Shown piece after piece: positions 1 through 12,267 of a DNA stretch of 64,000 nt. Under the pieces are notes generated by a model. It was not told the DNA's origin, did no database searches, and saw only the letters and a program-made list of their open reading frames with translations. Source of the DNA: Pseudidiomarina mangrovi (GTDB taxonomy: Bacteria; Pseudomonadota; Gammaproteobacteria; Enterobacterales; Alteromonadaceae); NCBI RefSeq assembly GCF_003999375.1, contig NZ_RJLC01000017.1:434001-498000 (forward strand), given 5' to 3'. The stretch's first letter is position 1. Every line of letters starts with the position of its first letter. Position numbers and translations under genes: made by a program.

Positions 1-272
1 AAGTTTTGACCGGGCACAATCACATAGGGGTCGCGCAACTTGTTTAATTCGGCCAATGTGCGCACATCGACATTGGCACGAAAGGCAATTGAATAGAGGG
101 TGTCGCCAGCAACCACTTGGTAGCTCTCTTCGCGCAAGCTGCCAGCTTCAAAATCGAGATAGGATTTACCCTGATAGAGCCGATCTACCGGTGCCGGCGC
201 ATCACGGCCGGCACAACTGATTTGGCTCAGTAATAAGCCAACAATAACAATAACTCTAACGTGTCCATACAT
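1..272 (-). CDS. nlpD: NlpD-like LysM lipoprotein, N-terminal part (runs off left edge)
   Basis: NlpD-type proteins bind peptidoglycan through LysM and activate septal amidases. Only the first 90 residues are in the window. The ATG at 272 opens a short basic start, a hydrophobic stretch (about residues 5-16) and Cys20, which could be lipidated, although QIS before it is a poor lipobox. Residues 51-90 are a LysM domain (YQVVAGDTLYSIAF at its start, YVIVPGQN at its end). The start overlaps the end of the upstream DedA-family gene by 17 bp, so the two are co-transcribed. The surE-pcm-yqaA-nlpD order supports the name. The C-terminal peptidase-like domain is not visible. Confidence 0.85.
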   Translation of the reverse strand, partial: MYGHVRVIVIVGLLLSQISCAGRDAPAPVDRLYQGKSYLDFEAGSLREESYQVVAGDTLYSIAFRANVDVRTLAELNKLRDPYVIVPGQN

Positions 273-834
273 AAGCAATCACGGCGATAATCACCATGCC
301 CCAGCCAATTCGGTCTACATAAGCACGTAACTTATCGGCCATTGCCGGTCCTCCTGTGCGCATCAATCCAGCCACGATAAAATACCGTAAACCACGACTA
401 ATTAATGAGCCCAGAATAAAGGGTACTAACGCCACCTGCAACATACCGCCGGTTACAGTAAACAGCTTATAGGGCAATGGCGAGAATCCAGCAATGAAAA
501 TAATCCAGAAACCATAGGCCTGAAACCAGTCGGTCACCGTGGCCAACTTGTCTTGCCAACCCAGCCATTCAATAGCCGGCAACACCAACGGTTCAAAGGC
601 AATGTACCCCAAAAGATAACCGGCTATGCCACCTAATACCGATGTCACCGTGGTAATAGTAGCGAAATACCAGGCTTTTTTCGGCTGGGTCATCGCCATA
701 GGCGCCAGCATCACATCGGTAGGAATAGGGAAAATAACTGCTTCGGCAAAGCTCAACCAGCCCAAAATAGCTGGGGCGCGACGATGCTGTGACCAAGTTA
801 AAACCTTGTCGTACAACCAGCCAAAAATTTTCAC
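256..834 (-). CDS. yqaA: YqaA-type DedA/SNARE-associated family membrane protein
   Basis: A 192-residue inner-membrane protein of the YqaA branch of the DedA (SNARE-associated) family; family members are linked to membrane-lipid flipping and proton-dependent homeostasis, but this branch has no firm assignment. Hydrophobic segments lie near residues 22-48, 58-80, 108-118, 128-150 and 175-190. Diagnostic stretches are the FPIPTDVMLAP loop after an acidic pair, the glycine-rich helix GGIAGYLLGY, and SPLPYKLFTVTGG. The start is GTG at 834 and overlaps the pcm stop (GTGA). The gene sits between pcm and nlpD as in related genomes. Confidence 0.85.
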   Translation of the reverse strand: MKIFGWLYDKVLTWSQHRRAPAILGWLSFAEAVIFPIPTDVMLAPMAMTQPKKAWYFATITTVTSVLGGIAGYLLGYIAFEPLVLPAIEWLGWQDKLATVTDWFQAYGFWIIFIAGFSPLPYKLFTVTGGMLQVALVPFILGSLISRGLRYFIVAGLMRTGGPAMADKLRAYVDRIGWGMVIIAVIAYVWTR

Positions 835-1469
835 AACAACGCTCCTGGTACTAAGGGTACAAACTTGACATCAGCTAACTGTTTTTGTTCAAAATCATCG
901 CCAAAACGGCGAATCACATAAAGCCGCTGTTGGGTTGTACCCACCGGTATGATGAGTACCCCACCATCGGCTAATTGTTGCATCAGTGCGGTGGGAATAT
1001 CGCTGGCAGCAGCGGTAACAATAATACCGTCGAACGGTGCTTTACTTGCCCAGCCCTGCCAACCATCGCCATGGCGCATGCTAATGTTGTGCAAATCGAG
1101 CTTTTTTAGCCGCCGTTTGGCGTGGTACTGCAGTTCAGCAATGCGTTCCACCGAAAACACCTGCTCCACCAATTGCGCCAACACCGCGGTTTGATAACCG
1201 CTACCGGTGCCAATTTCAAGCACCCGCTTACAGTGATGTTGGGTGAGCAACTGGGTCATACTAGCAACCATAAGCGGCTGCGAAATAGTTTGCCCACTGC
1301 CAATCGGTAAGGCGGTATTTTCATAGGCTTTGTGAGCTAGCGATTCAGGCATAAATAGATGCCGCGGAGTGGTTTCTATCACCTGCAGTACGCGTTTATC
1401 TGAAATGCCCTCAGCGGCTAATTTATCGACTAGCCGTCGTGCCATGCCCTGAAAGTTTTGCATCATCAT
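831..1469 (-). CDS. pcm: Protein-L-isoaspartate O-methyltransferase
   Basis: Repairs damaged proteins by methylating L-isoaspartyl residues with S-adenosylmethionine, in the cytoplasm. The 212-residue product has the family substrate motif [10 protein letters not shown] at 56-65 and the SAM-binding glycine loop EIGTGSGYQ at 85-93, close to the usual length of about 208. Three ATG codons in a row (1469, 1466, 1463) are possible starts; the first overlaps the surE stop by 4 bp, implying translational coupling. Its place between surE and nlpD matches the classic surE-pcm-nlpD-rpoS stationary-phase cluster. Confidence 0.95.
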   Translation of the reverse strand: MMMQNFQGMARRLVDKLAAEGISDKRVLQVIETTPRHLFMPESLAHKAYENTALPIGSGQTISQPLMVASMTQLLTQHHCKRVLEIGTGSGYQTAVLAQLVEQVFSVERIAELQYHAKRRLKKLDLHNISMRHGDGWQGWASKAPFDGIIVTAAASDIPTALMQQLADGGVLIIPVGTTQQRLYVIRRFGDDFEQKQLADVKFVPLVPGALL

Positions 1470-2221
1470 GAATCGCTAGTCGTCAACCACGTTGAGAGAG
1501 TCTGTTGATGCGATTGTGCAGTCATATCCAGACTGATGGGGGTAATCGATACATAGCCATGTTGCACCGCATGAAAGTCGGTGCCTTCGGCATCGTCTTG
1601 ATGGCCGCCAATCGGCCCATACCAGTAAATTTCGCGGCCAAACGGGTCCTTCGATTGCACCATCGTATCGGCACGATGACGCCGCCCTAAGCGGGTCACT
1701 TTAATACCCTTGAGTTGCTCATAGGGTATGGATGGCACGTTAATATTCAGGATCGTATCGAGCCGTAATGGCTGCTGCGCCATTTTATTAACCACATCAG
1801 CCACCACACGGGCGGCGGTTTCATAGTAATCGTGACCACGTGAGCCCATCGACACCGCAATCGCCGGCAAGCCCATATAGCGCCCTTCCATTGCGGCTGC
1901 CACGGTACCTGAATAGAGCACGTCATCGCCCATATTCGGGCCATCGTTAATACCCGACACCACTAAATCCACATCATCGGCCAGCGGCGAGTTGGTGCCC
2001 AAATGCACGCAATCGGTTGGCGTGCCATTGAGCGAATAAAAGCCGTTCGGTAAGCGCTGCACCCGCAACGGATTATGCAAGGTCAATGAATTACTGGCAC
2101 CGCTGCAATTGCGATCAGGGGCAATGACGCGCACTTGCGCAATGTGTTTAAGCTGCTCATACAGTGCTTCAATACCCGGTGCATGCACACCGTCGTCGTT
2201 ACTCACTAATAACTTCATCAT
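1466..2221 (-). CDS. surE: 5'/3'-nucleotidase SurE
   Basis: Metal-dependent nucleotidase acting on nucleoside monophosphates and short polyphosphates, associated with stationary-phase survival. The product has 251 residues. The metal-binding SNDDG motif is at residues 7-11, the conserved NGTPTDCV block is near 64-71, and the [11 protein letters not shown] loop follows. An ATGATG start at 2221 lies inside the end of truD (23-bp overlap), and the 3' end overlaps pcm by 4 bp, so this is part of one dense operon. Length and motifs are normal for the family. Confidence 0.96.
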   Translation of the reverse strand: MMKLLVSNDDGVHAPGIEALYEQLKHIAQVRVIAPDRNCSGASNSLTLHNPLRVQRLPNGFYSLNGTPTDCVHLGTNSPLADDVDLVVSGINDGPNMGDDVLYSGTVAAAMEGRYMGLPAIAVSMGSRGHDYYETAARVVADVVNKMAQQPLRLDTILNINVPSIPYEQLKGIKVTRLGRRHRADTMVQSKDPFGREIYWYGPIGGHQDDAEGTDFHAVQHGYVSITPISLDMTAQSHQQTLSTWLTTSDS

Positions 2222-3272
2222 ACGCTTGGTGACCTGTTGTAGTTTCGGTTAATTCGGTTACGGGAGCGCTCATCAGCTCACGCAGCACACTGGTAGCAAA
2301 ACTGCCACTGGGCAAGGCAAACTCAAGCCGTACCCGCTGTGCATCAAGTTGGGTTAATTGGGCCTCGGCTAAATGCACCAGTAATGGCCGCCGAGCCGCG
2401 TCGACCCGATGTTTCTGCAAGCCGTCGTAGAGCTCAGCATGCTTAGCAATAATATCCTGCTCAAACTCAGCTATGGCACCGGATACTGGGTTACGGCCAG
2501 AGCCTGGTAGCGCGGCGGTAAGTTGGATATCGCCCTGCTGCAAGCGCGCGGCGAGAGTGTCATCACTCTGTTCGGCAACAAAAAATGAGTGGCTGCCCGC
2601 TAGCATTAACGCATCGCCGGGCTCAATAGCTAAGCGTTGAGCACTGATGCGCGCACTAGCAATTTGATTAAACAAAAACGCTCTCGCACTCGATAGCAGC
2701 AGTCCCGATTGGGTGCGCGACAGCTTTTGTCGCAGCTGACCGCTAAACCATGCCCGCGCTTTGTCGATGTTCTGCCCTTGGCGCCCAAAACGTTGTGGAC
2801 CAAAATAATTTGGCACCCCCTGCTCTAACACCTGTTGCCAGCGTGCTATGAAGGTATCCATAGCGCTGATTTGCTGTAACTCTAAGGAAAAATGATTGCC
2901 CTTGTGTGCACCAGACTTAAGCTTTTTGGGCTGCAAACGGGCATCCAGCACCTTAAACTCTGGGTGTTGCAGTTGCTGCCACGCCAATAGCGGCTGACCG
3001 GGTAGCTGAATGGAATACCACTGGCGCGTTACCGCATGCCGGTCTTTTAATCCGGCATAACTGACTTGGCGCTCATTCACTCCAGCAAAAGCCGCCAGTT
3101 GACTGGCCACCCATGCAGTATTGGCACCGCGTTTTTCCACCCACAGCCACTGATGCTCGCCTTGTGGCTCACCGTTCGGGGTGAGTAATTCAGTCACCGC
3201 AAAGTGCTCAGGCTGTTGCCGAAACACTCCAGTAACTTGCGGCTTACCATGCAAATAGGCTAGCTCATCCAC
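2199..3272 (-). CDS. truD: tRNA pseudouridine(13) synthase TruD
   Basis: Converts U13 of tRNA-Glu to pseudouridine. The product has 357 residues; the catalytic aspartate is Asp77 in the GLKDR motif (residues 74-78). The conserved [10 protein letters not shown] block follows about 80 residues later. The start is GTG at 3272 with AAGGA about nine bases upstream; this start overlaps the end of ispF by 8 bp. Position between ispF and surE is the standard gammaproteobacterial arrangement. The C-terminal region is rich in Gln and Ala but complete. Confidence 0.95.
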   Translation of the reverse strand: MDELAYLHGKPQVTGVFRQQPEHFAVTELLTPNGEPQGEHQWLWVEKRGANTAWVASQLAAFAGVNERQVSYAGLKDRHAVTRQWYSIQLPGQPLLAWQQLQHPEFKVLDARLQPKKLKSGAHKGNHFSLELQQISAMDTFIARWQQVLEQGVPNYFGPQRFGRQGQNIDKARAWFSGQLRQKLSRTQSGLLLSSARAFLFNQIASARISAQRLAIEPGDALMLAGSHSFFVAEQSDDTLAARLQQGDIQLTAALPGSGRNPVSGAIAEFEQDIIAKHAELYDGLQKHRVDAARRPLLVHLAEAQLTQLDAQRVRLEFALPSGSFATSVLRELMSAPVTELTETTTGHQAYDEVISE

Positions 3273-3747
3273 CGTTGATATCCTTCAATAGCACCACGGC
3301 ATAACAGGCGATGCCTTCTTTACGACCAACGAAACCCAAGCGCTCTGTGGTGGTTGCTTTAACGTTAACTGCATTACGCGGCAGCTGACAGATGCTGGCG
3401 ATACGTTCACACATGCTCGGAATAAAATTGGCTAATTTTGGCGCTTGTGCGGCCACCGTCACATCAAGATTACTAATTTGCCAGCCCGCCTCAGCCACGC
3501 GCTGCAACACCGTTTTCAGCAGCTCAGCGCTATCTGCACCGGCATAGGCAGCATCCGTATCAGGGAAATGTTGCCCTATATCGCCCAATGCCGCAGCACC
3601 TAAACAGGCGTCCGCCAAGGCATGTAAAATCACATCACCATCGGAATGGGCTAACAACCCCTGTTCATAAGGAACTTGAATGCCGCCAAGCGTCAATGGC
3701 CCGCTGCCGCCAAACTTATGAACATCATAGCCATGACCAATGCGCAT
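3265..3747 (-). CDS. ispF: 2-C-methyl-D-erythritol 2,4-cyclodiphosphate synthase
   Basis: Fifth step of the MEP isoprenoid pathway: forms the cyclic diphosphate MEcPP and releases CMP. The 160-residue product begins [10 protein letters not shown] with metal ligands Asp8 and His10; HSDGD (34-38) and GDIGQHFPD (55-63) are the active-site and substrate loops. The ATG at 3747 was chosen over an upstream in-frame start at 3810 because AAGGAGAC lies just before it and the longer version adds 21 unrelated residues running into ispD. It follows ispD by 22 bp. Confidence 0.95.
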   Translation of the reverse strand: MRIGHGYDVHKFGGSGPLTLGGIQVPYEQGLLAHSDGDVILHALADACLGAAALGDIGQHFPDTDAAYAGADSAELLKTVLQRVAEAGWQISNLDVTVAAQAPKLANFIPSMCERIASICQLPRNAVNVKATTTERLGFVGRKEGIACYAVVLLKDINGG

Positions 3748-3769
3748 GCTGTCTCCTTTTTGCTTGTTG

Positions 3770-4474
3770 TTACACCCGTGCCGCCAGCAATGCAGCGGCA
3801 ATGATGTCATCCCCAGGTTGGGTAATTTTTAAGTTGCTGCGCTGCCCCGGGACCATTTGCGGATGCAAGCCCAAGGCCTGCACAGCCGCCGCTTCATCGG
3901 TCAGCGTTGGATCATCAACGCCTTGCTGCAATAAGGCACGCAGAAGTAATTCGGTGCTAAATACTTGCGGCGTCAATGCATGCCACAATTGCTGACGATC
4001 AACGTTACGCAGCGCACACAGCTGCTGATCCACTCGTTTCATGGTGTCACTGCATGGCAAACCCAACAGCGCACCAGCTGGATGCGTTATGCCGGCATCT
4101 AGCACCGCGTTAAGTTCGCACTCAGATAAACAAGGTCGTGCCGCATCATGTACCGCAACCCATTGAAAACCACGCTCGGCGGCTCGTTGCACCCCGGCTA
4201 ATACCGATGCCGCTCGGCTAGCACCGCCCTGCACCACTGTAATTGGCACACCCTGGATGGCGCTCAATTGCAATTCAGTAAACCATGAGTCGTGCGCGGC
4301 CAGCGCCACAAACATCTCGCCAATACGGGGGTCGCGACTCAGCGCCCGCAGACTATGTTCGAGTACGGTCACACCATGCAGCGGCAAATATTGTTTGGGT
4401 ACAGCGGCTGATTGCATTCGACTGCCGACACCAGCAGCCGGCACAACTGCGGCGATAGATGCTCGATGACTCAT
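3770..4474 (-). CDS. ispD: 2-C-methyl-D-erythritol 4-phosphate cytidylyltransferase
   Basis: Third step of the MEP pathway, coupling MEP to CTP. The product is 234 residues, typical for the family. The nucleotide-binding start is [10 protein letters not shown] (11-20) followed by VPKQY with Lys27; the VHDAARP substrate motif lies near residues 110-116. One base separates it from the upstream ftsB stop, and ispF follows, reproducing the ftsB-ispD-ispF order of E. coli. Confidence 0.96.
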   Translation of the reverse strand: MSHRASIAAVVPAAGVGSRMQSAAVPKQYLPLHGVTVLEHSLRALSRDPRIGEMFVALAAHDSWFTELQLSAIQGVPITVVQGGASRAASVLAGVQRAAERGFQWVAVHDAARPCLSECELNAVLDAGITHPAGALLGLPCSDTMKRVDQQLCALRNVDRQQLWHALTPQVFSTELLLRALLQQGVDDPTLTDEAAAVQALGLHPQMVPGQRSNLKITQPGDDIIAAALLAARV

Positions 4475-4475
4475 A

Positions 4476-4757
4476 CTATTGTGGCTTGACCGGAACGATA
4501 CGGAAAAACGTTTCGTGTTGCTTGATTAAACCAAGTTCATTGCGGGCGCGCTCTTCTAGCGCGACCTGGCCGGCGCGTAAATCAGCAATATCGGCGGCTA
4601 GCACTTGGTTACGTTGTTGCAAGCGTTGATTGGCGTCTACTTGTCGGGCGACGTCTTGCTGAACCCGCCAGTAATCGGGCAAGCTATTTTTGCCAAACCA
4701 TAAGCGATACTGCATGGCTAGCAGTACTATCAACAATGCGAGTTTTAATAATCGCAT
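4476..4757 (-). CDS. ftsB: Cell division protein FtsB
   Basis: Small bitopic protein of the FtsQLB divisome complex that controls septal peptidoglycan synthesis. The 93-residue product has one N-terminal transmembrane helix (about residues 4-20, LKLALLIVLLAMQYRLWFG) and then a periplasmic coiled coil (about 30-70) ending in the ERARNELGLIK signature. The ATG at 4757 fits the family N-terminus (MRLLKL) and has GAGGGTGG upstream; a longer start at 4835 would put 26 extra residues before the membrane helix. It is divergent from the neighbouring transporter, so it probably has its own promoter. Confidence 0.93.
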   Translation of the reverse strand: MRLLKLALLIVLLAMQYRLWFGKNSLPDYWRVQQDVARQVDANQRLQQRNQVLAADIADLRAGQVALEERARNELGLIKQHETFFRIVPVKPQ

Positions 4758-4775
4758 AGCCACCCTCACCAAATG

Positions 4776-4800
4776 GGTGCCAGTTGGCACCAGATATCTG
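4776..4800. promoter_or_regulatory. Two adjacent dyads between the divergent ftsB and tauE genes
   Basis: GGTGCCA-gt-TGGCACC (4776-4791) is a perfect 7-2-7 inverted repeat. It is followed at once by the perfect palindrome CAGATATCTG (4791-4800). They lie between the ftsB start (4757) and its candidate -10 box, a position suited to an operator. No known operator consensus is recognised. Confidence 0.4.
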
Positions 4801-4802
4801 TT

Positions 4803-4830
4803 AGTATACCGACCTATCCAGCCAGACCAA
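4803..4830 (-). promoter_or_regulatory. Candidate sigma-70 promoter for ftsB
   Basis: On the minus strand TTGGTC (4830-4825) and TATACT (4808-4803) are separated by 16 bp. The start point would fall about 40 bases before the ftsB ATG. The -10 box matches five of six consensus positions; the -35 matches only TTG. Its presence is expected because ftsB is cut off from eno by an oppositely oriented gene. Confidence 0.45.
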
Positions 4831-4842
4831 GTCAAATTTTAC

Positions 4843-5565
4843 ATGGACTATCTTTATATTTTTCTGATCATGTTTAGTGGCGCCTTATTGCAAGGCATCA
4901 CTGGCTTTGGCTCGGGTTTGTTTGCCGTACCATTACTGAGTTTACTGCTACCACTGACGCTCATAACACCGTTATTGTCGGTGGTCAATTTAGTCATGGC
5001 GTTGCACCTGTGTTGGCTGCTAAAAAGCTACCTCAGAATCCGTCCTTGGCTGCCTTTGGTCACCTTTGGTGTCATCGGTTCATTACTAGGAAATTACCTG
5101 TTACTGCACTACAACGTTGGTGGCCTACAAATGGCTATGGCGATATTTGTCTTGATTGTCGCACTGCTGTTTTGGTTCGGGGTGCAAGTGAAAACCCAAG
5201 CCACCGCGCCACAACAGGCGTTTACCGGCTTGTTGGCGGGCATCAGTAATGGTGCCTTAACGCTTGGCGGGCCGCCGGTAGTATTGTTTCTAACCAGTCA
5301 ACGCCTCGATAGATTGGCTTTTCGCGCTACCTTAACCTGGTTTTTTCTGATCATTGCAACGGCTAACGTGACCTCGTTCACACTGCAGCAGCGCTACGAT
5401 AGTGGCATGATTGATGAGTTAGCGGTGTTATTGGCGGCGGTGATCAGTGGTGCCTGGCTTGGTCATCACATTAGCCCGAAATTGTCCGACCAATTATTTC
5501 GTAAAGTGAGTTTACTGTTGGTCATGCTGGCGGCACTGATGGCGCTACTGAAAGCGTTGCTTTAA
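4843..5565 (+). CDS. TauE/SafE-family (sulfite exporter-like) membrane transporter
   Basis: A 240-residue polytopic inner-membrane protein of the TauE/SafE family, whose members export sulfite, sulfoacetate or other organic anions. About seven to eight hydrophobic segments are visible. The family signature is the early LLQGITGFGSGLFAVP and the second-half repeat LAGISNGALTLGGPPVV. The ATG at 4843 was chosen because the in-frame ORF further upstream overlaps ftsB and adds 51 hydrophilic residues. It is on the opposite strand from all neighbours and converges with the downstream gene (4-bp overlap). The substrate cannot be predicted. Confidence 0.85.
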   Translation: MDYLYIFLIMFSGALLQGITGFGSGLFAVPLLSLLLPLTLITPLLSVVNLVMALHLCWLLKSYLRIRPWLPLVTFGVIGSLLGNYLLLHYNVGGLQMAMAIFVLIVALLFWFGVQVKTQATAPQQAFTGLLAGISNGALTLGGPPVVLFLTSQRLDRLAFRATLTWFFLIIATANVTSFTLQQRYDSGMIDELAVLLAAVISGAWLGHHISPKLSDQLFRKVSLLLVMLAALMALLKALL

Positions 5566-6185
5566 GCCCAATTGAAACTGGTCGCCAATAACACTTCACG
5601 TAACGATAAGGTGCGCGGATCTATGCGGCCTTTGTGGTTCCACTGATGGCCGCACAGCGCTGGAGTCAATGATTGCGCGTCGGGCCGCACTAAACGCAGA
5701 TGGCTGCTCGCCGGCTCTAAACACTGCCCCTGCCAATCAAACCAACCATGCATATTTAAATGCACTCGCTGTTGGGCGATATCCAGCCGATCAATCGAAT
5801 CGAGTAACACCCGTTGTAAACGTGGTTGCAAGTCTAATACTGGTACTACCGCACCTAATTTCGCCTGTCGTTGTAACCACTGCTGTAATTTTTGCGGTTG
5901 GCTTGGGGAGTGAGTCAGTTGCCGTTTTTGCGCTGCTTGCCAGCTGGCATTTTGCACGTCTAGCTCAAGCGGAATGGGCTGTTGTAACATTGCACGCGCC
6001 GCTTGTTTCACGTAATAACTGGTGCTGGCAAGGCGCCGTTGCAACAGTGGTAGCGAAGCCACCTCAGCCCGCGCCAAGGTGGTTAATTCACGCTCATACA
6101 AGGCGGTACACAACTCAGGGAATGCCCCCGCTGGTACATCGCGTTGACCAAACGACTGAAAAATGTCGCCTTGCATGATGGTCAT
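5562..6185 (-). CDS. Conserved-looking protein of unknown function, eno-linked
   Basis: A 207-residue soluble protein with no signal peptide or membrane segment; I do not recognise its family. It is rich in Gln, Leu and Arg, with a tryptophan/histidine-containing C-terminal part (LNMHGWFDWQG, then CGHQWNHKGRIDP). The ATG at 6185 lies 12 bp after the eno stop, so it is probably expressed with eno; a second ATG is at 6176. It converges with the TauE-type gene with a 4-bp overlap. The intact reading frame and operon-like spacing argue that it is real; no function is proposed. Confidence 0.7.
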   Translation of the reverse strand: MTIMQGDIFQSFGQRDVPAGAFPELCTALYERELTTLARAEVASLPLLQRRLASTSYYVKQAARAMLQQPIPLELDVQNASWQAAQKRQLTHSPSQPQKLQQWLQRQAKLGAVVPVLDLQPRLQRVLLDSIDRLDIAQQRVHLNMHGWFDWQGQCLEPASSHLRLVRPDAQSLTPALCGHQWNHKGRIDPRTLSLREVLLATSFNWA

Positions 6186-6197
6186 GGTGTTTACCGG

Positions 6198-9184
<2,987 letters not shown>

Positions 9185-9221
9185 TCAGGTTAAATTGGGA
9201 ATTGCTTCAAGACGGGAAAAT

Positions 9222-9250
9222 AGTATACGCGAGCATGGCTATTCCGACAA
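9222..9250 (-). promoter_or_regulatory. Candidate sigma-70 promoter for pyrG-eno
   Basis: On the minus strand TTGTCG (9250-9245) and TATACT (9227-9222) have the ideal 17-bp spacing. The -35 box lies inside the last codons of mazG and the start point would fall near 9215, about 45 bases before the pyrG ATG. The -10 matches five of six and the -35 four of six consensus bases. Confidence 0.6.
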
Positions 9251-10081
9251 TTTTATTTCGCCATTTAATGCCGCTGACTTTTTCACTGCCTGCCATTCGT
9301 GCTCTAACTGCTCAAGGGTCAATTGCTGTGCCTGCAAGCCACGTTTGGTAAGATTGGCCTCTATCGCTTCAAAACGTTGTTGAAAGGTGTGGTTAGTGCG
9401 TCGTAGCGCTTGTTCTGGGTTGACCTGTGCATGACGGGCCAAATTCACCACCGCAAACAACAGATCACCTAATTCAGCTTCAATGCGGTCGCTGTTATTG
9501 GCCAGCGGTAACTCGGCTTCCAGCTCATCCAGCTCTTCACGAATTTTGCCAATCACTGGTGCTAACTCATGCCAGTCAAAACCCACACTAGCGGCGCGCT
9601 TTTGAATCTTAAGCGCCTGTAAAATACTGGGTAAATTATCCGCCATACCGGCAAACACGGAGTTATTTGGTTGCTGATGTTGTCGCTCTTGTTGTTTGAT
9701 CTGTTCCCATTGCGCTTTCACTGCGGCCGGATCAAGTTGCTCGCCGCCATTAGCGAACACATGTGGGTGGCGACGGATCAATTTGTCGGCGCATTGTGCC
9801 GCCACCTGATCAAAATCGAATTCACCCTGCTCCTGGGTCAACTGGCTATAAAACACCACTTGAAACAGAAGATCACCCAGTTCGTCTTTGATAGCTGCCA
9901 TATTACCGCTGGTAAGCGCCGCGGCCACTTCATAGGCTTCTTCAAGGGTATAGGGAATTAAACTGGTCAGGGTTTGTTGCTGATCCCAGCTGCAGCCGCC
10001 ATCAGGATCACGCAAACGCCGCATTACCTCAAGCAATGCTGCGACACCGGGAAATTGCTGAGACGATGTATTCTGGGTCAT
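9239..10081 (-). CDS. mazG: Nucleoside triphosphate pyrophosphohydrolase MazG
   Basis: Hydrolyses NTPs to NMP and pyrophosphate, a house-cleaning activity that also affects (p)ppGpp levels. The 280-residue product has the two tandem MazG domains of the long form: the first around residues 30-110 with LEEAYEV and DELGDLLFQV, the second around 180-240 with REELDELEAE and EAELGDLLFAV, both carrying the acidic metal-binding helices. It overlaps relA by 4 bp, a coupling that fits a shared role in the nucleotide stress response. Confidence 0.95.
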   Translation of the reverse strand: MTQNTSSQQFPGVAALLEVMRRLRDPDGGCSWDQQQTLTSLIPYTLEEAYEVAAALTSGNMAAIKDELGDLLFQVVFYSQLTQEQGEFDFDQVAAQCADKLIRRHPHVFANGGEQLDPAAVKAQWEQIKQQERQHQQPNNSVFAGMADNLPSILQALKIQKRAASVGFDWHELAPVIGKIREELDELEAELPLANNSDRIEAELGDLLFAVVNLARHAQVNPEQALRRTNHTFQQRFEAIEANLTKRGLQAQQLTLEQLEHEWQAVKKSAALNGEIKLSE

Positions 10082-12264
10082 GATCGTTGCGCTCGCTCAA
10101 CGTTATGTACGCCCTTTACCTGCTGTAAACGGTTCATAATACGTTGTAAATTATCACTGTTAGGGATCAGCAAACCAAGCTGAATACGGGCCTGCTGAGC
10201 AACCCCGTCGGTGCTGGTTTCGAGTTGTGTCACGCTGACTTTTTCGTTGGCTAAAATACTGGTTAAATCATGCAGTAAACCGGTGCGATCATTGGCTTCC
10301 ACCACCAAATCAACCCGGTAATTGCTGCGCTCGCGCGCACTCCATTGCACTGCTAAAGCCCGTTCCGGATGCTGCTGCAATAAATGCCGTAACTGCTCAC
10401 AATCATGGCGATGCACCGACACTCCGCGGCCTTGGGTAACAAAACCCATGATCGCTTCACCAGGGATCGGTTGGCAACATTTGGCATATTGCACCAGCAA
10501 ATTACCAATACCCTGCACCACCACATCACTTTGCTTACTTGGGTTGCCTGTAGTTTTACGTTGAGTCAGCCGCTCCAGTCTCTCAGCACTGGTATCCACC
10601 GGCGGGCGCACCGCATTGACCACCTGCAATAAGCGCACATCACCGGCACCTACAGCAGCGACTAAGTCGTCAAGGCTATGCATGTTGAAGCGCTCAAGAA
10701 CTTGCTCGAGCTGACTCAAGGGCACATTAATTTTGCTCAGTTCGGCTTCAAGGTTGTCGCGGCCAAGTTTAATATGTTTATCGCGATCAAGTTTCTTAAA
10801 ATAGGCTTGCACTTTACTGCGCGCGCGGCTGGTATTGAGATAGCCTAAACTAGGATTCAACCAATCCCGGCGCGGCTGGCCATTCTTTTGTGTCAGTATC
10901 TCAACCCTCTCGCCATTTTTCAGCACATAGGTGAACGGCACAATATGGCCATCTACTTTGGCACCAATACAGCGGTTACCGATCTGCGAATGCACGTAAT
11001 AAGCAAAATCAAGTGGTGTGGCGCCGGCTGGTAAATCCATCACCTCGCCTTTAGGCGTGAACACATACACCCGGTCTTCAAACACCTGCGAGCGGATCTC
11101 CGCCACCAACTCATCGTTGGAGGCCATATCTTCTTGCCACGCCAATAACTTACGAAGCCAGGCAATTTTTTCTTCAAAACCATGGCTGCGACCAGCCGCC
11201 GTACCTTCTTTGTAAACCCAATGTGCCGCCACGCCAAGCTCAGCATCGTCATGCATGGCTTGGGTACGAATTTGAATTTCAACGTGCTTATCATCAGGCC
11301 CTACCACTACGGTATGAATAGATTGATAGCCGTTGGCTTTGGGTGTGGCGATATAGTCATCAAACTCAGAGCGAATATAGCGCCACATGCTATGCACCAC
11401 ACCTAAGGCGGCATAACAGTCTTTTAATGACTCGGTGATGATCCGCACGGCGCGAATATCGTATAGCTCACTAAAATCGAGATGCTTCTTCTGCATCTTG
11501 CGCCAAATTGAGTAGATATGCTTAGGCCGCCCATACACCGTTGCGGCAACCCCCTGTTGGTGCAAATTTTGCTGCAGTGACTGCACAAAACGACTGATGT
11601 AGCCCTCGCGATCAACCCGACGTTCGGTCAGTTGGCTGGCAATGGTCTTGTAGGTGATTGGATGCAAATAGCGAAAGGATAAATCTTCGAGCTCCCACTT
11701 CAACTGACCAATACCTAAGCGGTTAGCCAGCGGTGCATAAATCTCCTGGCATTCTTTGGCGGCCAACACGCGGGTTTCTTCATCAGCGGTTTTTACTTGG
11801 CGCAAGTAGCACACCCGTTCCGCCAGTTTCACCAGCACCGCCCGCACATCAGCCACCATGGCTAATAACATGCGGCGCACATTGTCTACTTGCTCAGCAT
11901 TGGGTTTACCATGCTGAAAATGCTGCAGGGTACCTATGGTGTTCATCTGCTGCACGGTGCTCAGTAGCGCCAATACTGGCGCCGGTAGCTGTTGCTGCAG
12001 CTGTTGTTCAGTGAGTTGCTTGGCTTCATAAGCGGGGCTATACAGCGCACATAGCAGCGCTTCATCATCGAGATTGAGCGCTAGCAAGATCTCGACCATT
12101 TCTTGGCCTTTCACCAAAAGATCGGGCTTTCCTAGCAACCATTGTTGCAAGGTACTGGCATGCTGCTCGAGTTGCTGCCGCCGCTCGCTATCATCCAGTT
12201 GCGCCAACCAATTACCGGTCTGTTGTTCCGGCTTATCTACATGGGTACTGCGAATGTGCACCAC
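10078..12264 (-). CDS. relA: GTP pyrophosphokinase RelA, (p)ppGpp synthetase I
   Basis: Ribosome-associated synthetase of pppGpp during amino-acid starvation. The 728-residue product has a degenerate N-terminal hydrolase domain: the expected HD pair is replaced (LNLDDEALLCALYSP), so only synthesis is likely. The synthetase core includes KHIYSIWRKM, ELYDIRAVRII and SEFDDYIATPKANGYQSIHT, whose EFDD is the acidic RelA-type ExDD motif. TGS (DRVYVFTPKGEVMDLP), zinc-finger (AKCCQPIPGE) and C-terminal ACT (VDLVVEANDRTGLLHDLT) domains follow. The start is GTG at 12264, 3 bp after rlmD. Confidence 0.97.
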   Translation of the reverse strand: MVHIRSTHVDKPEQQTGNWLAQLDDSERRQQLEQHASTLQQWLLGKPDLLVKGQEMVEILLALNLDDEALLCALYSPAYEAKQLTEQQLQQQLPAPVLALLSTVQQMNTIGTLQHFQHGKPNAEQVDNVRRMLLAMVADVRAVLVKLAERVCYLRQVKTADEETRVLAAKECQEIYAPLANRLGIGQLKWELEDLSFRYLHPITYKTIASQLTERRVDREGYISRFVQSLQQNLHQQGVAATVYGRPKHIYSIWRKMQKKHLDFSELYDIRAVRIITESLKDCYAALGVVHSMWRYIRSEFDDYIATPKANGYQSIHTVVVGPDDKHVEIQIRTQAMHDDAELGVAAHWVYKEGTAAGRSHGFEEKIAWLRKLLAWQEDMASNDELVAEIRSQVFEDRVYVFTPKGEVMDLPAGATPLDFAYYVHSQIGNRCIGAKVDGHIVPFTYVLKNGERVEILTQKNGQPRRDWLNPSLGYLNTSRARSKVQAYFKKLDRDKHIKLGRDNLEAELSKINVPLSQLEQVLERFNMHSLDDLVAAVGAGDVRLLQVVNAVRPPVDTSAERLERLTQRKTTGNPSKQSDVVVQGIGNLLVQYAKCCQPIPGEAIMGFVTQGRGVSVHRHDCEQLRHLLQQHPERALAVQWSARERSNYRVDLVVEANDRTGLLHDLTSILANEKVSVTQLETSTDGVAQQARIQLGLLIPNSDNLQRIMNRLQQVKGVHNVERAQRS

Positions 12265-12267
12265 CGC

